A DNA stretch of 64,000 nt from Gonium pectorale (GCA_001584585.1 LSYV01000001.1:89069-153068), one strand, 5' to 3'. Positions 20,753-32,339 are shown, numbered from the stretch's first letter. Notes: generated from the letters alone by a model not told the origin. A program made the numbers and translations.

Positions 20753-23584
20753 ATGTCGAGCTACGCGAAACGGCTCTGGGTAAGCTGGGTGCGCTTTCCG
20801 CTCGTGTCGCTCCTTCTGTGCGCACGCTGCATTCTAGATAATTTAGTAACAATTAAACTCGCAGCTGGAGGAGGACTTGGGCGACGACTACCGGTGGTCA
20901 TACCGGGTCTCCGCCGTCTTGTTTTCTGGTAGGAGCACCTACCAAGAGGTCGACCTGGTCGACACGCCGACATGGGGCAAGGTGAATCCCGAGTGTCGGG
21001 CTGCCAAGCGGGATGCGTATGCGTGCGGGTTTTGCCTTACAGAAGAGGTCGAGGACGGGGTTCGGGAGATGGCCGCGAAGCAGGTGCGGATGGGTTGTTG
21101 TCCCCGGCTGCTATATTGGTGGTGCTGATCTGCAGCAACGGTGCGCACCAGCGTTGCCTAGTATTTGGGGTTCGCCCCGACCGCACCTCGCCCCAGCCAG
21201 CCCATCAGAAACCGTACCTGATAAGGCCTACGGCGCGCTCATAAGGGAGCGAGGTCGACTGACTCACTAGGCCAGATCCGTGCATTAGACTGCATGGATG
21301 CCGCTATCGCCCCTACAGGTGCTGCTGCTTGATGGGAAAATGCAGAGCACGGAGGCAGACGAGCAGGTACCGTTTTTACTGTCACGCAATGTCTGTTCCG
21401 TTCCGTGTGCGCACCTTACTTGGTGTGCTGACCGTTCAACGGTTGCTGTGCAGCCTTGACTTTGCAGCGAGAGTCTTGGCAAAGCCGTTGCGGCCGCGGT
21501 GTGTTGGGAACGCAAACAGCGTGCGGCGTTGCGACTGTGGTGTGTTGAAAAGGAACAACTGTGGTGTGTTACGTCGTGCGAATACCGTGGTGTGTATACC
21601 GTAGTGCATGGCAAGGGGCTGCTGTGCTGTGGACCGGTCGTGAACCGAGGAGCTAGCTGGGATTGCCCATAATGTTGCGCGTGTGTGGCGTGTGTCTCTT
21701 AAGCCGACCATAACCTGCTTCCATGCCGTCAGGTATACCACGAGCTCCTAGTTCACCCGCCGCTGCTTCACCACAAAAACCCGAAGCGCGTGTTCATCAT
21801 GGGAGGTACGTGCTAGAGTCTTGGACACAATTAATAAACATGGTAGTTGTCTTCATGGGCTTTCGGTCGGCCGGACGGGGCGGCATGCGGAACCCCACGA
21901 GCTCGTTCGGCGGAAACTGCCTTTTGAGCAGACACTTCCGCTTGGGCTCTGCGGAAAGGGCCACTTCTTTCGGTTCTCCTCGCCGAAGTGGTGTTCACAC
22001 GCTCTCGGCCAAACTATTAATAGTATCCCGCTTTTAGCCGACGAGCCAAGTAACCAGGTTGTGCACCGCAGCGGTGGGCCTTTAGAGTCTCATCGAGGAT
22101 GCAGGTCGGGTTCCAAAGGTGCCGGCCGGAGTGGCTCGGGGGAGCCTGTACGGCCGACCTACTGATACATGAGAGTGTTGCCTCCTGTATGTCCGCTGAT
22201 CTGCAGGCGGCGAGGGTGCTACCGCCCGTGAGGTGCTGCGGCATGCGTCGGTGGAGAAGGTGGTGATGGTCGACATTGACCAGGTAAGCAGGAATGGGTC
22301 CACCCGAACTGTCCAGCACGTTCAACGAAGCATCGAGAGTCTGCCCCGGAGGGGCATTAAGCGGTGCAGCCCTTGCCGGCCGTGCAGCTGGAGGGCACTG
22401 CGTAATGTAGGGTTGGTGCATGCGAGGCTGTTCCAGCACACTGCGCCATCTACTAGCAGAATACACGCCTTGCATGCCGGCGCATCACGCGCATGTGCCC
22501 GAGAGGGGACGATGCACACTTGGGACTCATCTTCTTGTGTTGCTGCTGTCGTCACACTGGTCTGGATCGAATGTCTACGAGGAGGCGCAGGTCGTCGAGG
22601 CCCAAATATCGGTAGCACGTGATGGGCGGCGTCCGTTACATGAAATAATTGTTACACTGAGCCTCAGAAGGATGCTTACCCGCACACACCCCAACCTCGC
22701 CCATTGCAGGTCGTGACGGACTTCTGCTCACGGCACCTCGAACGTAACACGGATGCGTTCCGCGACCCGCGGCTGACCCTTATCAACGACGACGCGCGAG
22801 TGCAACTGGAGGTCGCGCCGGACGAGTCGTTCGACATCATCATCTCGGATCTGGCGGATCCCCTGGACGGCGGGCCCTGCTATCAGCTGTACACGCAGGT
22901 GAGCATAAAGCGGACACCGCGAGTATGTTTCCAACATGACGGGAGATCTTCATGGTCGAACGATGAGCCCGACGCCCCTCCTGTGCGTGCATTCATGCAG
23001 GAGTTTTACCGCAACGTCGTCCTGCGAAAACTTGCCCCAGGGGGCATCTTCATCACCCAGAGTGGGCCGGCGGGCTTTCTCTCCTGCAAAGAAGTGTTCT
23101 CGTCCATCCACGCAACTTTGCGGTCGGTGTTCCCGGCGGTAACTGCGTACACGCAACATATACCGTCGTTCTGCGACGTATGGGGCTACAACATGGCGTT
23201 CCGGGATGCGGACCAGGTGAGAATGCATGTTTGAGCTCCGTACTCCCCATAGATTTGGGCTGTTGGATATGAGTCACCGGTTCAACAATTGCATCAATGC
23301 GACCAACATACATCGCCATGCGGCGTAAGCCGTGCTAAACACATCGTGGTGCTCCCGATGCATCCGTTGCTGTCTTATTTCCTCAGACTCTGCTGACCGA
23401 GGAGCAGCTGGACTCTCGGATAGCACAGCAGCTTGGAGGCAGGCCCCTGACGTTCCTAGACGGGGCGACCTTTACGGGGCTGAGGCAGCTGAACAAGGTG
23501 GTCCGGGAGGCGCTGGAGTCGGAGAAGGAGGTGTACACGGCTGACAGCGCACGCTTCATCCATGGCTCGGGCTTGAAAGCCTGA
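20753..23584 (+). CDS. ACL5: thermospermine synthase (ACL5-type aminopropyltransferase)
   Basis: Transfers an aminopropyl group from decarboxylated SAM to a polyamine, most likely spermidine to thermospermine. Exons: 20753-20779, 20865-20981, 21319-21366, 21733-21805, 22207-22283, 22710-22898, 23001-23216 and 23387-23584. All join in phase with GT-AG borders, giving 314 aa. The cofactor-binding motif is GGGEGATAREVLRH and the catalytic motif is DLADPLDGGPCYQLYT. Both have the ACL5 form, not the GGGDGG and DSSDP forms of spermidine synthase. DGKMQS and the C-terminal ARFIHG are also family features. The first exon is tiny (MSSYAKRLW); it was chosen because it supplies an ATG and correct phase before the conserved LEEDLGDDYRW. 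A longer N-terminus from another upstream exon cannot be excluded. Confidence 0.93.
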
Positions 23585-24335
23585 GTACGGACGTGCACAG
23601 CACGTGATGTAGCCGCATGTGGCGCGCGGGGTGGGCGTTGGGCGAATAGGTACTGCTCAGCTGCGCCTTAAGCGAGACCCCCGGGCGGGCTAGGGTGTTC
23701 ATGATTGCTGTGGTCGGCAAGGAGCCCGGGTTTGCCAGATGCGCGGATGTCCCCGCGGGCTGAAAGCAGATAACTGCTTCGTTGCTCACCCACGGGGCAT
23801 TCAACGTGTTGAGGCTGTGCTCAGCACTGTCCCCTAGCGTGCGACGACCCTGACTGTCATGTTTCTGAGCTCAGGGCTAAGGCAACCACTTCGCCGAAGT
23901 ACTACGCACAAGATGCGCAGTCGATGCGGGATACAGCAAACATGCGGTTGGGACTGTGGAAGCGGCTTGGCCTCCGTGAAGGATTAGATACAACTAGTGA
24001 TGAGCAGGTAGACTGCCTGTTGGCTGCCCTGTACAGCTGCGTTCGCTAGCTTCGTCCATGGGCTAAGGCTGCGCTGGCGATGCTGCAGTCCAGCGTCGAT
24101 TGGCGGTTGACGGTCTGGGCGGTAGGGGGCGGTGGCGTGGGCGGCGCCGGCGGTGCCAACCGCAGCGATGCGATGGACTTGGCTGAGCGTAAAACTGCAC
24201 TTGCACATGGGTGCTGACCTCAATCTAAGCTCAACTGAGAAAGGGACGGAAAGGGCACCCTTGGTAGGCATAGGCAAGGGCCTAGGTTTACCCCGCCCCA
24301 CCTGGCCCAAGGCCAAAGCCAGCCCCGATGCCCCG
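23585..24335. other. 3' flank of thermospermine synthase
   Basis: No further exon is recognised after the stop at 23584, and no TGTAA signal was noticed close to it. The segment leads into the tandem repeat at 24340. Confidence 0.4.
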
Positions 24336-24339
24336 TGTG

Positions 24340-24560
24340 TCGCACTCCGCACCCTCCGGACCCACTCGCTCCGCATCCCGGACCCACTCCGCACCCCGCA
24401 CTCCGGACCCCGCACTCCGGACCCACTCCGCATCCACTCCGCACTCCACACTCCGCACATTTCCGCACCCTCCGGACCCCCTCCACACTCCGCACCCTGC
24501 ACTCCGCACCCCGCGCTTCGCACTCCGAACCCCGCACTCCGAACCCACTCTGCACCTCGC
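24340..24560 (+). repeat. CCGCACTCCGGACCC-type minisatellite
   Basis: Variants of CTCCGCACCC and CTCCGGACCCA repeat about 15 times without interruption. All frames on both strands stay open through it, which creates false Pro/Thr/Ser-rich or Gly-rich proteins. It lies between two host genes transcribed in the same direction. Confidence 0.9.
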
Positions 24561-24839
24561 ACGCGAAAATTCTCATAACCGCATACGGCATGCTATATAC
24601 GGGAATGTACGGGCACGTACGGGCATCGGAGGTACCTGCAACACACAGGGCAATCCGGCAACAGTTTTTTTGTGATTGCCTATAGATGCCGGCTTGTACA
24701 AGCTCCTACAGGCTATCCACGACCGAACATAGGGCAATCGAAACCATCAGGCCGACCACCTACTTCGCCATCTACTGTTTCCTGGCCCCGAGGTCGTAGT
24801 TGCATGATTATCCGACTGCATACCTTGTGCTGAGGAAAC

Positions 24840-27161
24840 ATGCAGAACATCGGCGCCGCAAATGCCGATGATGCCTTCTACCGGTATAAGATGCCCAAGC
24901 TTCAGGCCAAAGTGAGACCAGCTTCTGCAGCGAATTTAAAGTATGCATTGATGGAGTCTGGCGCCAACGTTTCGTCCCTGTGTGACCGCAGATTGAGGGC
25001 CGAGGCAACGGCATAAAAACTAACGTGGTTAACAACGTGGAGATTGCCAAAGCGCTGGAGCGGCCGCCAGAGTGTGAGCGGCTGAGGTGACTTGCCTGGT
25101 GCCGACCTCACAGTCGCTAACTGCTGCGCCTTGCTCCCGCAGATGTCCTGAAGTACTATGGCTGCGAGCTAGGTGCTCAGACAAACTTCGACAAGGGGAG
25201 CGGCACGTCCATTGTGAACGGCGCCCACGATACGCGCAAGCTGTCGGAGCTGCTGGAGGCGTTCATCAAGAGATACGTGTGCTGCTATAGCTGCAACAAT
25301 CCTGAGACGCAGATTAAGATCAAGAAGGAGAACATCTATCTTAAGTGCAAGGCGTGTGGGTTTGTCTCGGACGTGGACCCGCGGCACAAGCTCAACACCT
25401 TTATCCTCAAAAACCCCCCTGAGAACAAGCTCAAGAAGGAGGAACACAAGTGGGTTGTGTGTGGAGCCAAAGATATCTAACCCTTGGGCCGTCTTGACAG
25501 TGGGGTCTCACCGCAGGCTCAAGAAGGCCGAGGAGGAGCGTGTCAAGGACGCAGAGGCTCTAGGGGAAAAAGAAAAGAAGGAGAAGAAGAAGAAGGACAA
25601 GGAGAAGAAGGAGAAGAAGTGAGTTGGGATCGTGCAGGCGGTGCAACGCACGAACGAGGTCAGGCCCTGGAGAGCTGGTCGCATGGGTGCGAGTGGCCAT
25701 GAGGGCGTGACTCATGGCCACAGAGGTTTCCTTGACGCTCTCTACCCCCTTACCCTCCATAAGCGACGCCTGCAGCAAGCCCTGGTTGTAGGTCTTGCAC
25801 GAGTTCGTCCCTGTCCCTCGTGCGGCCCCAACTTTCGCTTGCAGGGATAAGAAGAAGAAGCGCGAGGAGGGCAAGGAGGGCGAGGCTGCTGGCGATGGGG
25901 CCTCCGAGGTGCATATGATTGTGGTTGTGGGTCAGATTCGGACGGGGTACAGCACTGCGTGCGTGTCGAGATCGGGGTTACAAGGGCTACAGGCTAGGAC
26001 ACCGGCTCTTTCTTGCTCCCATGTTTGCTTCTCTATCTCTGTCTAAAGCACGCCATCTGCTTTCTTACTTCGCTCCGGCAGAGCTTGCGTGTGCACGCCT
26101 GTGGCCCACCTGCCAAGGGTACCGTAGTGCGCGTTGCAACTGCACTTGCATAGCCCTTCGGACACGCGCATGATGTCTGGGGCCGTACATCCCCGAGGAT
26201 GCCTTTCCCTGAAACGCCAAACGGCAATATGCTTGGATTGGGACGGGACGGGGCTGCGCAGAATGCGACGGGGCAAGATGTAGGAAGGCTCGTGATGTGA
26301 AAATATGTGACCATGTTCACCCTGGACCCCGCATTCACTTCGGTGCAATCTAGATTGCCCTTTCCTAGTATCAATTCATTCCCGGTCGGCCGTGCAATAA
26401 GGAAGTCCCTGGTTCTGTCATCCACTCGTGACAGCTGAGTACAACATGTATTGGTCGGGTGACTTGCATTGCCAGGGTCTTCATTGGCATCCGCGTGGAA
26501 GCAAGGACCGACTGAATGTTCCGTGCTGCCCCTGGACTATCTATAGTTGCCCACCGCGCGCACATTGCCCATGCAGGATGAGGATGACGGCAGCGAGGAT
26601 GACGACGATGGCGTCGTTTGGATGACGGACACGAGCGCGGAGGCGGCCAGGCGTCGCGCGCAGGAGCAGCTCACGTCCGCTACCGCGGCAATGGTGACCG
26701 TGGGCAACACCGAGGCGGAAGAGGAGGCGGCCAGGCGGAAAGCAGAGCGAGAGGCGAAGCGGGCAGCGGAGGAGGAGGCGCGGCGCAAGGCGGCCGAGGA
26801 GGCGCGCCTCAAGGTAGTAGTTCGAAACGTCGTTGTATCAAGGACAGTGGAGTCTGAGGTAGTGTGGGATGTCGTCGACTTGATCTGTCTGTATACTCCA
26901 TGGCATATACGTATTCTTGTATTCTAGTACCCGTATTCATGACTGCATAGCTGAAGATGCCATGGTGACTCTTGCCCCAGGAGGAGGCGGAGGCGGAGGC
27001 TGCACGGGCTGCTGCCGAGCAGGAAGCTGCGTCCACGTCGGATCCCGTTCTGCGGCTTCGAAACATGCTTGGCGATGGTGCCACCGTCGTCCGGGAGCTG
27101 AGGGCGATGACCGGCATCGATGGTGGCGTTGCAGGTGCGTGAAGCTGGTTTGGAGCGTGAT

Positions 27162-27238
<77 letters not shown>

Positions 27239-28110
27239 ATGCATGTTACGACGAGCGTACGGTGCTTTGCGTAACCTTCGTAAGCCGTGTCTCTGCAAAA
27301 ATAGCCTCTCCCATCCTTCATCCCATACGTGTACGGCCCGCAAGGCCAAGGGCTCTTTCCCACGCGCTCTGTTACAAGTGTATTTACTGAAGAGGAAAGC
27401 TCAAAAGAGTGCTTTCACGTGTGTATGTGCCGCTTTTCCCTCGCAGGGAAAATGCGGATACTGTACGAGGCTGTACTGCTGAGCAGCGACGCAAGAATGG
27501 ACACGGCGCTCAAGGCGCACAAGAACATCTTCCTGCAGTTTGCGCAGGATGCCCAGAGCCAGCTGGCCCAGCTAATTGCCTTCGAGTACGTCCTCGCGGC
27601 TGTGGCACCAGGTGGGGTCACAACGCTGGACGTGAATTCTGCATGTGTATTTTTGTTGCTGGGAGTGCAAATGGCCTGCTTGACACTATTTCGGCTAGCC
27701 GGCAGGCAAGAGCGCATTTAATATGATCAGACCTCGTCCTGGAGCTGGAGACTCAGGGAGCTGTTCCCTTGAACTTGACACAGATACGGCACAGGCACGG
27801 GACCATGGGCGTATGCGCTTCCCGTGCGTGCCCACACGATGTTGACAAAGTGTCTGACAAGCAGCTTCTGTCCTATTTTTTGGCAGAGCGCGTCAAGGAG
27901 GCGCCCTTCGTTCTCAAGGCGTTGTACGAGCTGGACGTGCTGGACGACGACGTTATCCTCGCCTGGGCGCAGAAGTCGGACGCTGGCAAAATCCTCTCGG
28001 TACCGGTGGCTGGCGGGAAAGCCGTACGGAAAGCCGTGGCCCAGGTGGTGGAATGGTTGCAAGCGCAAGACGAGGAGGAGGACGAGGAGGAGGACGACGA
28101 GGAGGACTAA
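24840..28110 (+). CDS. EIF5: eukaryotic translation initiation factor 5 (eIF5)
   Basis: GTPase-activating protein for eIF2 in the 43S complex and adaptor for eIF3 and eIF2beta. Exons: 24840-24911, 24992-25073, 25143-25449, 25517-25618, 25845-25908, 26577-26813, 26981-27134, 27447-27611 and 27887-28110. This gives 468 aa, close to the usual length. The N-terminal domain has [31 protein letters not shown] and a C2-C2 zinc finger (CYSC ... CKAC, about residues 105-135). FILKNPPEN follows, then a Lys/Glu-rich linker and an acidic W(M/S)xDTS stretch. The C-terminal W2/HEAT domain includes [20 protein letters not shown] and ends in an acidic tail. The linker exons (4-7) are low in complexity, so their borders are the least certain part; the phases all agree. 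Confidence 0.95.
27164..27236 (+). repeat. (GAT)n microsatellite in an eIF5 intron
   Basis: About 24 uninterrupted GAT units lie inside the intron 27135-27446. The poly-Met, poly-Ser and poly-Ile frames seen here are artefacts of the repeat. Confidence 0.97.
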
Positions 28111-28239
28111 CGCGGCCAGAATCGGGTCGGGATAGATGCCGTTTTGGGCATGTTCCTGCTTGGGTGGTCCGAGTGGCGCAGAGGGTTTGTACGGCGGGGG
28201 ATGTCTGAGCTCTCTGAGCTGGACTTGGTGGAACTACGT

Positions 28240-28500
28240 ATGGCAGAAGTCGGACGCTGGCAAAATCCTCTCGGTACCGGTGGCTGGCGGGACGGCCCGG
28301 TGGCCCAGGTGATGGAGTGATTACAAGCGCAAGACGAGGATGAGAAGGAAGAGGACTAAGGCGGCCAGAATCGGGTCGGGATAGATGCCGTTTTGGCATG
28401 TTCCTGTTTGGGTAGTCCGAGTGGGGCAGGGTTTGTATGGCGGGGGATGTTTGCACGCCTCTCTGAGCTGGACTTGGTGGAACTACGTATGGCAGACTGG
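28240..28500 (+). pseudogene. partial tandem duplicate of eIF5 last exon and 3' UTR
   Basis: A stretch starting GCAGAAGTCGGACGCTGG repeats 27969-28240 in order: the end of the last exon, the stop region and the GGCCAGAATCGGGTCGGG 3' UTR, down to GGAACTACGTATGGCAGA. A deletion in the copy (GGCGGGACGGCCCGGTGG) breaks the frame and gives an early TGA, so the second copy encodes nothing useful. It lies within the eIF5 3' UTR before its TGTAA. Confidence 0.9.
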
Positions 28501-28704
28501 TGCAGATGAGTCGGAATCGGAATGAGGAAACTGCTGGAAGCCATGTGATACTGGAGCTTTGAGGGATGGCAGTTGGCTGGACGCACGCTATGCACGGACC
28601 GCTACGTCTGTCCTTGTTCAGAAGGGGCTGTCATACCGTAAGGTACCTTGAGGGAAGGTTATCCAGAATCGCCGCTGTGGCTTTCGTTCTTCCTGGGCCA
28701 TGAG

Positions 28705-28709
28705 TGTAA
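28705..28709 (+). terminator. TGTAA polyadenylation signal, eIF5
   Basis: First TGTAA after the eIF5 stop codon. It implies a 3' UTR of about 600 nt that includes the duplicated segment. Confidence 0.45.
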
Positions 28710-29125
28710 ATGGCCCTGCTGGAGAACAAAAAGCGCTTACCGTACCCGGAATCCCTATCCATCGTGCCGTATGTCCCAAGCCCTGGTTTCAGACTGTTGG
28801 GGTTGTTGTATGTTGATAGGTTGAAGTGTTGAAAAGGAAAACGCATACGACGAGGTTGAAGTGTGTATGGAGCAGCGGCTGAATGGAATCGCCACCTGCC
28901 AAACTTCGAGGAAGGAGCCCGGCGTCTCGACCCCTTCTCGTAACCCGAACGGAGCGGTCCGCATTCTGCGGCTGGCACAGGCCCCAGCACACTATACCCT
29001 AATGCAAATAGAGCAAAACACAGCGCATTCTGCAGGAGCCAGCACCGAATGGGTGATTCAGGAAACAACCATGAAGTGGTCAGGAGGGTCATGCAGGAAA
29101 CCATCTATGAAGTGGGCAAAGAGAG
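28710..29125. other. no gene recognised
   Basis: Intergenic sequence between eIF5 and a hairpin-family repeat. Short frames only. Confidence 0.4.
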
Positions 29126-29129
29126 ATTG

Positions 29130-29330
29130 GCGTAAAAAGGAGACAGAAACAGGGAGCTACGGCCATACACAGCCGAAGGCGTGACGTTGCATGTTGGGCG
29201 CCTGGGTACAAGGCATGGCGGGCGACGGAGTAGACCAGACGGGCCATCCCGATTGGGGAAACGGGAAACGGGAATGCCGCAGAGGTGGCAGGCCTGGTGG
29301 GCGCTGTGATTGACGTTTTTACCAGTCGTT
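29130..29330 (+). repeat. hairpin repeat family, copy 6
   Basis: Reads AGCTACGGCCATACAC, AGCCGAAGGCGTGACG, then GGTACAAGGCATGGCGGGCGACGG. The tail ends CGGTTACCATCGGTTAC. Confidence 0.6.
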
Positions 29331-29629
29331 CGGTTACCATCGGTTACAAGACCCCCAAAACATCGCGGTTGCAAGACCCAGGTTGGGCATTAGGAGCCCG
29401 CCGCCTTCTCATGGAGGGCGTAAGAATTATGTTTGTGTCGAAAGAGTAAAGAATGAGAGGTGACAGGCGAGAATGGGTGCAGACATGGGACAGGTAGCCC
29501 TCCCGAGTCCTGACAGATAGGGAAGGCGATGGGTCCTGGATGGCCGGCACTGAAACCCTGCCCTGGTGTACGCGATAGGGGTTCTGAAAGCCGCCAGCCG
29601 TTCACGCCAAAAAAACATCGTTGCTGAGA

Positions 29630-29690
29630 CGAGGTAGAGGTTGCCTTCCCCGATTCTGGTTCTCTTTCTTGAGGTCGTGGACGACGGACG
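29630..29690 (-). repeat. hairpin repeat family, partial inverted copy
   Basis: The reverse complement AAGAAAGAGAACCAGAATCGG followed by GGAAGGCAACCTCTAC matches the first 40 bp of the copy at 36958. The rest is absent. Confidence 0.5.
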
Positions 29691-29755
29691 AAACACGGGG
29701 CAGCCGGTCACGCTCACACGTACACACATACACGGACACTACGATTTTATTACTT

Positions 29756-29781
29756 GCAGACAGACAGACAGACAGACAGAC
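29756..29781 (+). repeat. (CAGA)n tract at the 3' end of a LINE
   Basis: About six CAGA units. On the minus strand this is (TCTG)n directly after the 3' UTR of the LINE copy, so it may be the element's simple-repeat tail. Confidence 0.7.
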
Positions 29782-32330
29782 TTCGTTACAGTACCCCCGA
29801 CGCTGGGGGACCCGGCCTGCCACCGGGAAATTACTGCGAAAGTACGGGCAGCAAGGCAGCACCAGCAGACAAACCAAGCAATGAAACAGTGGCCGAGTGC
29901 TTAACCCACTCAGGGGGCCCGCGGCTGGGTTGGGAAGAAACCCACACACGGGCCGTGCACAATAGAGGCCCGCCACCCAACAAGTCCAACCATGTCTGTG
30001 GAAACACTAACCCGCGCCATCCCGGAGCCAGTCCCGACCACGAGCGGCAAAAAGCACATACCGGTCGACAGGCCCACACACAGGTATCAAGCGAGGTGGC
30101 AAACAAGGAAACCAAGGTAAAAACGAGAGAGACCAATGCGTCACTCCGCGCAGTGCAGGCGTCCCGCCACGACCCGCAGGAAGGGGTGCCCAGCAGACAC
30201 ACCATCCCAGCCCTTCCGCGGCAAACCGAGGTCAGCGAAGTCGCGCAACAGGGACCAAAACTTCACTACCACGCCTGCCTGCATCGCAGCAAGAACCGCG
30301 GCAGCCGAGCCCGGGCCGGAAGGGGGGAACGGCCGACGCGCACGCACAGAGCGCCGCGCCCACTCCAGGCTGTTGAGCACCGCCAGCACAACCACGTCCC
30401 ACACACATCCCAGCTCCCGACCCTCGTCTGGCGTGACACCCAGCCAGAGGTGCGCTCGCAGCACCGGACAGTGGCACCGGTCCTCTACCACGGAACGCAA
30501 CCCGACGGCTATGGGGCAGGCCCAGAAATGGTGCATGCGTGGGGAGGCCTCAGCCTCCGCGGCCCCACAGGCACACCGCTCCCGCGGCACGGTTGGCAAG
30601 TGCGAATTACCCGGCATCGGAACCCCGTCAATAGCCAGCCGCCAGAACACTTCCTTGTGCTTGGGCTCCCACTTGACTTGACGCCAGAGCCGCGGGAAGG
30701 CCGACCGAAGGGAGGTGAGGTCAGCGGCCGGGGCCACCGCCCCGGGCGGCAGCCCCAAAGCCTCCCGGACGTACGCAGCATGGCAGGCCCCCTGCTGCCG
30801 CGCTAGGTCCCCAAGCTGCAGCTGGGTGCCAGCCCTGACCGTAAAAGTCGCGAGGCGCAGCACCGTGTCACCGGACAGCCGCCACCCCAGGCGAGAGAGG
30901 AGGAGGGCAGCAACCTCGTCCGGGGAAGGTGGGGGGGCAGGCGGCGGCCCAGGCGCCGCCAGGCGCGCAAGGGTGAGGCGGGCGGCAGTGAGCCAGGCCG
31001 GGGAGATGTCGGAGAGGAGGGACGAGACGGCTGCGCGCGCAAAGGTGCGGTCCTGCAGGGCGCCGTGCGCGACCCCAGAGGGCGCGAGCTCACGGCGCAG
31101 CAGAGCACCCCAGCGGCCAGCCAGCACTGCGAAGACACCGAAACCGGCCTCGGCGGCCAGAGCCTGACGGCGCTCCTCCTCGAACGCCGACAGAGCTGCG
31201 TCCACCCGCACGGCATCGCCGACGGTGAGCAGGCGACGGCAGTCGGCGAGAGGGCCGTGGAGCGCCTCCAGCCCAGGCCGGCGGCCCACCGCGCCCGCAT
31301 TGGGGAGCAACGGGTTGCCCCACAGCGGCGCATTGTAGCACCAGTCACCGGGCGCGAGCGGTGGTTCCGCGACGTCGGAGACCGGGGGAAGGTGGCTGAG
31401 GGCGGTGGCGAGGCAGAGGATATCAGGGGGCAGGCTAGGCCGGCCGCCAAGCCAGGGCCCGGCGGGCCGGGCGGTGAGGACGGCCAGGGGGCCGAAGGAG
31501 GGGTGGAGGGCTGCGAGATAGGCTGCCAGCATCCGCTGCCAGGGAGCGCAGGCGGCAGGGGTACGGCCGGCACACCGGGCGAATGCGAGGCTCCACTTTG
31601 CATGGCGGCTGCGCACGTGCTGCCGCAGGGGCAGGACGCCGAAGCCGCCAGTGGTGGGGTGGCCAGGGAGGAGGCGGAGGGGCACTCCGGTGAGTCGCCG
31701 CCCGGAGTCTTCCGGCCCCAGGCAGCGGTCAACCACCTTGGCCGTCTGGGCCAGGACGCCGTCCAGAACGGCGTCCGGTGGCAGACCGGAGTGCTCCATG
31801 TGGTAGGTCGCAGTATGGAGGGCGTAGGCACCAGCGGCTGTGGCACGGCCAAACATGGAGAGGTGCATACGGGGGATCTTCTGGAGCCGACGGCGGGCGG
31901 TGGCCATGCGAGCAGGCCAGGCGAGCACCGGGGGCGCAGGGGGGTTGGTGAAAGGGATTCCGAGCGCCACCGAGGAGCGGACGACCCGGAGGCCAGCGAT
32001 GGCGGCGTCCGAGGACGCCGGCAGTGGTGGAGGGGGCGGAGGGCTGGGCGGGGGAGCAGCGGCCGGGGCCACCGCCGGGGCAGCCAGAGCCAGGGGGGTG
32101 GGCACAGCCACTGGGGCGGCGGCGGGCGCGGCGCCGGCGGCAGGGCTGGGGGCGGGGGCAGGGGCGGTGGCACCAGCCTCGGGCAGGGCCGGGCCATCGA
32201 CGGGGGGCTGGCGACCGACTGGCAGGAGCTCGACCTTGGTGGGGTTGAGGTGTTGGCCAGAGGCCCGAGCAAAGACCGCCATGAGCGCGAGGAAACCGGG
32301 CACCTCATCAGCCTACTTGCATCCGCTTGC
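29757..32330 (-). mobile_element. 5'-truncated L1-like non-LTR retrotransposon
   Basis: The element runs on the minus strand from a truncation at about 32330 to the TCTG tail at about 29757. It keeps only the part of ORF2 after the reverse transcriptase active site. The truncation falls at the YADD box itself: the codons there read stop-A-D-E-V. This is a typical dead-on-arrival LINE copy, whose remaining frame has stayed open. Confidence 0.8.
30141..32303 (-). CDS. C-terminal part of LINE ORF2 (fragment)
   Basis: A 720-codon open frame follows the lost YADD box. It begins with FARASGQHLNPTKVELLPVG, the post-catalytic RT segment, then a Pro/Ala-rich insert. The thumb and connection region follows (for example PRMHLSMFGRATAAGAY). 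Near the end is a Cys/His cluster, RCACGAAEAE then MHHFWACP, and the protein ends GRLHCAE. Without the RT core and endonuclease it cannot act alone. The long frame may survive because of strong GC bias: the antisense strand also stays open for hundreds of codons, and those frames are shadows. Confidence 0.75.
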   Translation of the reverse strand: MPGFLALMAVFARASGQHLNPTKVELLPVGRQPPVDGPALPEAGATAPAPAPSPAAGAAPAAAPVAVPTPLALAAPAVAPAAAPPPSPPPPPPLPASSDAAIAGLRVVRSSVALGIPFTNPPAPPVLAWPARMATARRRLQKIPRMHLSMFGRATAAGAYALHTATYHMEHSGLPPDAVLDGVLAQTAKVVDRCLGPEDSGRRLTGVPLRLLPGHPTTGGFGVLPLRQHVRSRHAKWSLAFARCAGRTPAACAPWQRMLAAYLAALHPSFGPLAVLTARPAGPWLGGRPSLPPDILCLATALSHLPPVSDVAEPPLAPGDWCYNAPLWGNPLLPNAGAVGRRPGLEALHGPLADCRRLLTVGDAVRVDAALSAFEEERRQALAAEAGFGVFAVLAGRWGALLRRELAPSGVAHGALQDRTFARAAVSSLLSDISPAWLTAARLTLARLAAPGPPPAPPPSPDEVAALLLSRLGWRLSGDTVLRLATFTVRAGTQLQLGDLARQQGACHAAYVREALGLPPGAVAPAADLTSLRSAFPRLWRQVKWEPKHKEVFWRLAIDGVPMPGNSHLPTVPRERCACGAAEAEASPRMHHFWACPIAVGLRSVVEDRCHCPVLRAHLWLGVTPDEGRELGCVWDVVVLAVLNSLEWARRSVRARRPFPPSGPGSAAAVLAAMQAGVVVKFWSLLRDFADLGLPRKGWDGVSAGHPFLRVVAGRLHCAE

Positions 32331-32339
32331 AACTGCTCT

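Noticed and set aside
24220..24685. Several overlapping Gly/Val- or Pro/Thr-rich frames
   Set aside because: They are produced by the stop-free CTCCGCACCC minisatellite and open in all frames.
26809..27363. Poly-Ser, poly-Ile and poly-Met frames
   Set aside because: They translate the (GAT)n microsatellite in an eIF5 intron.
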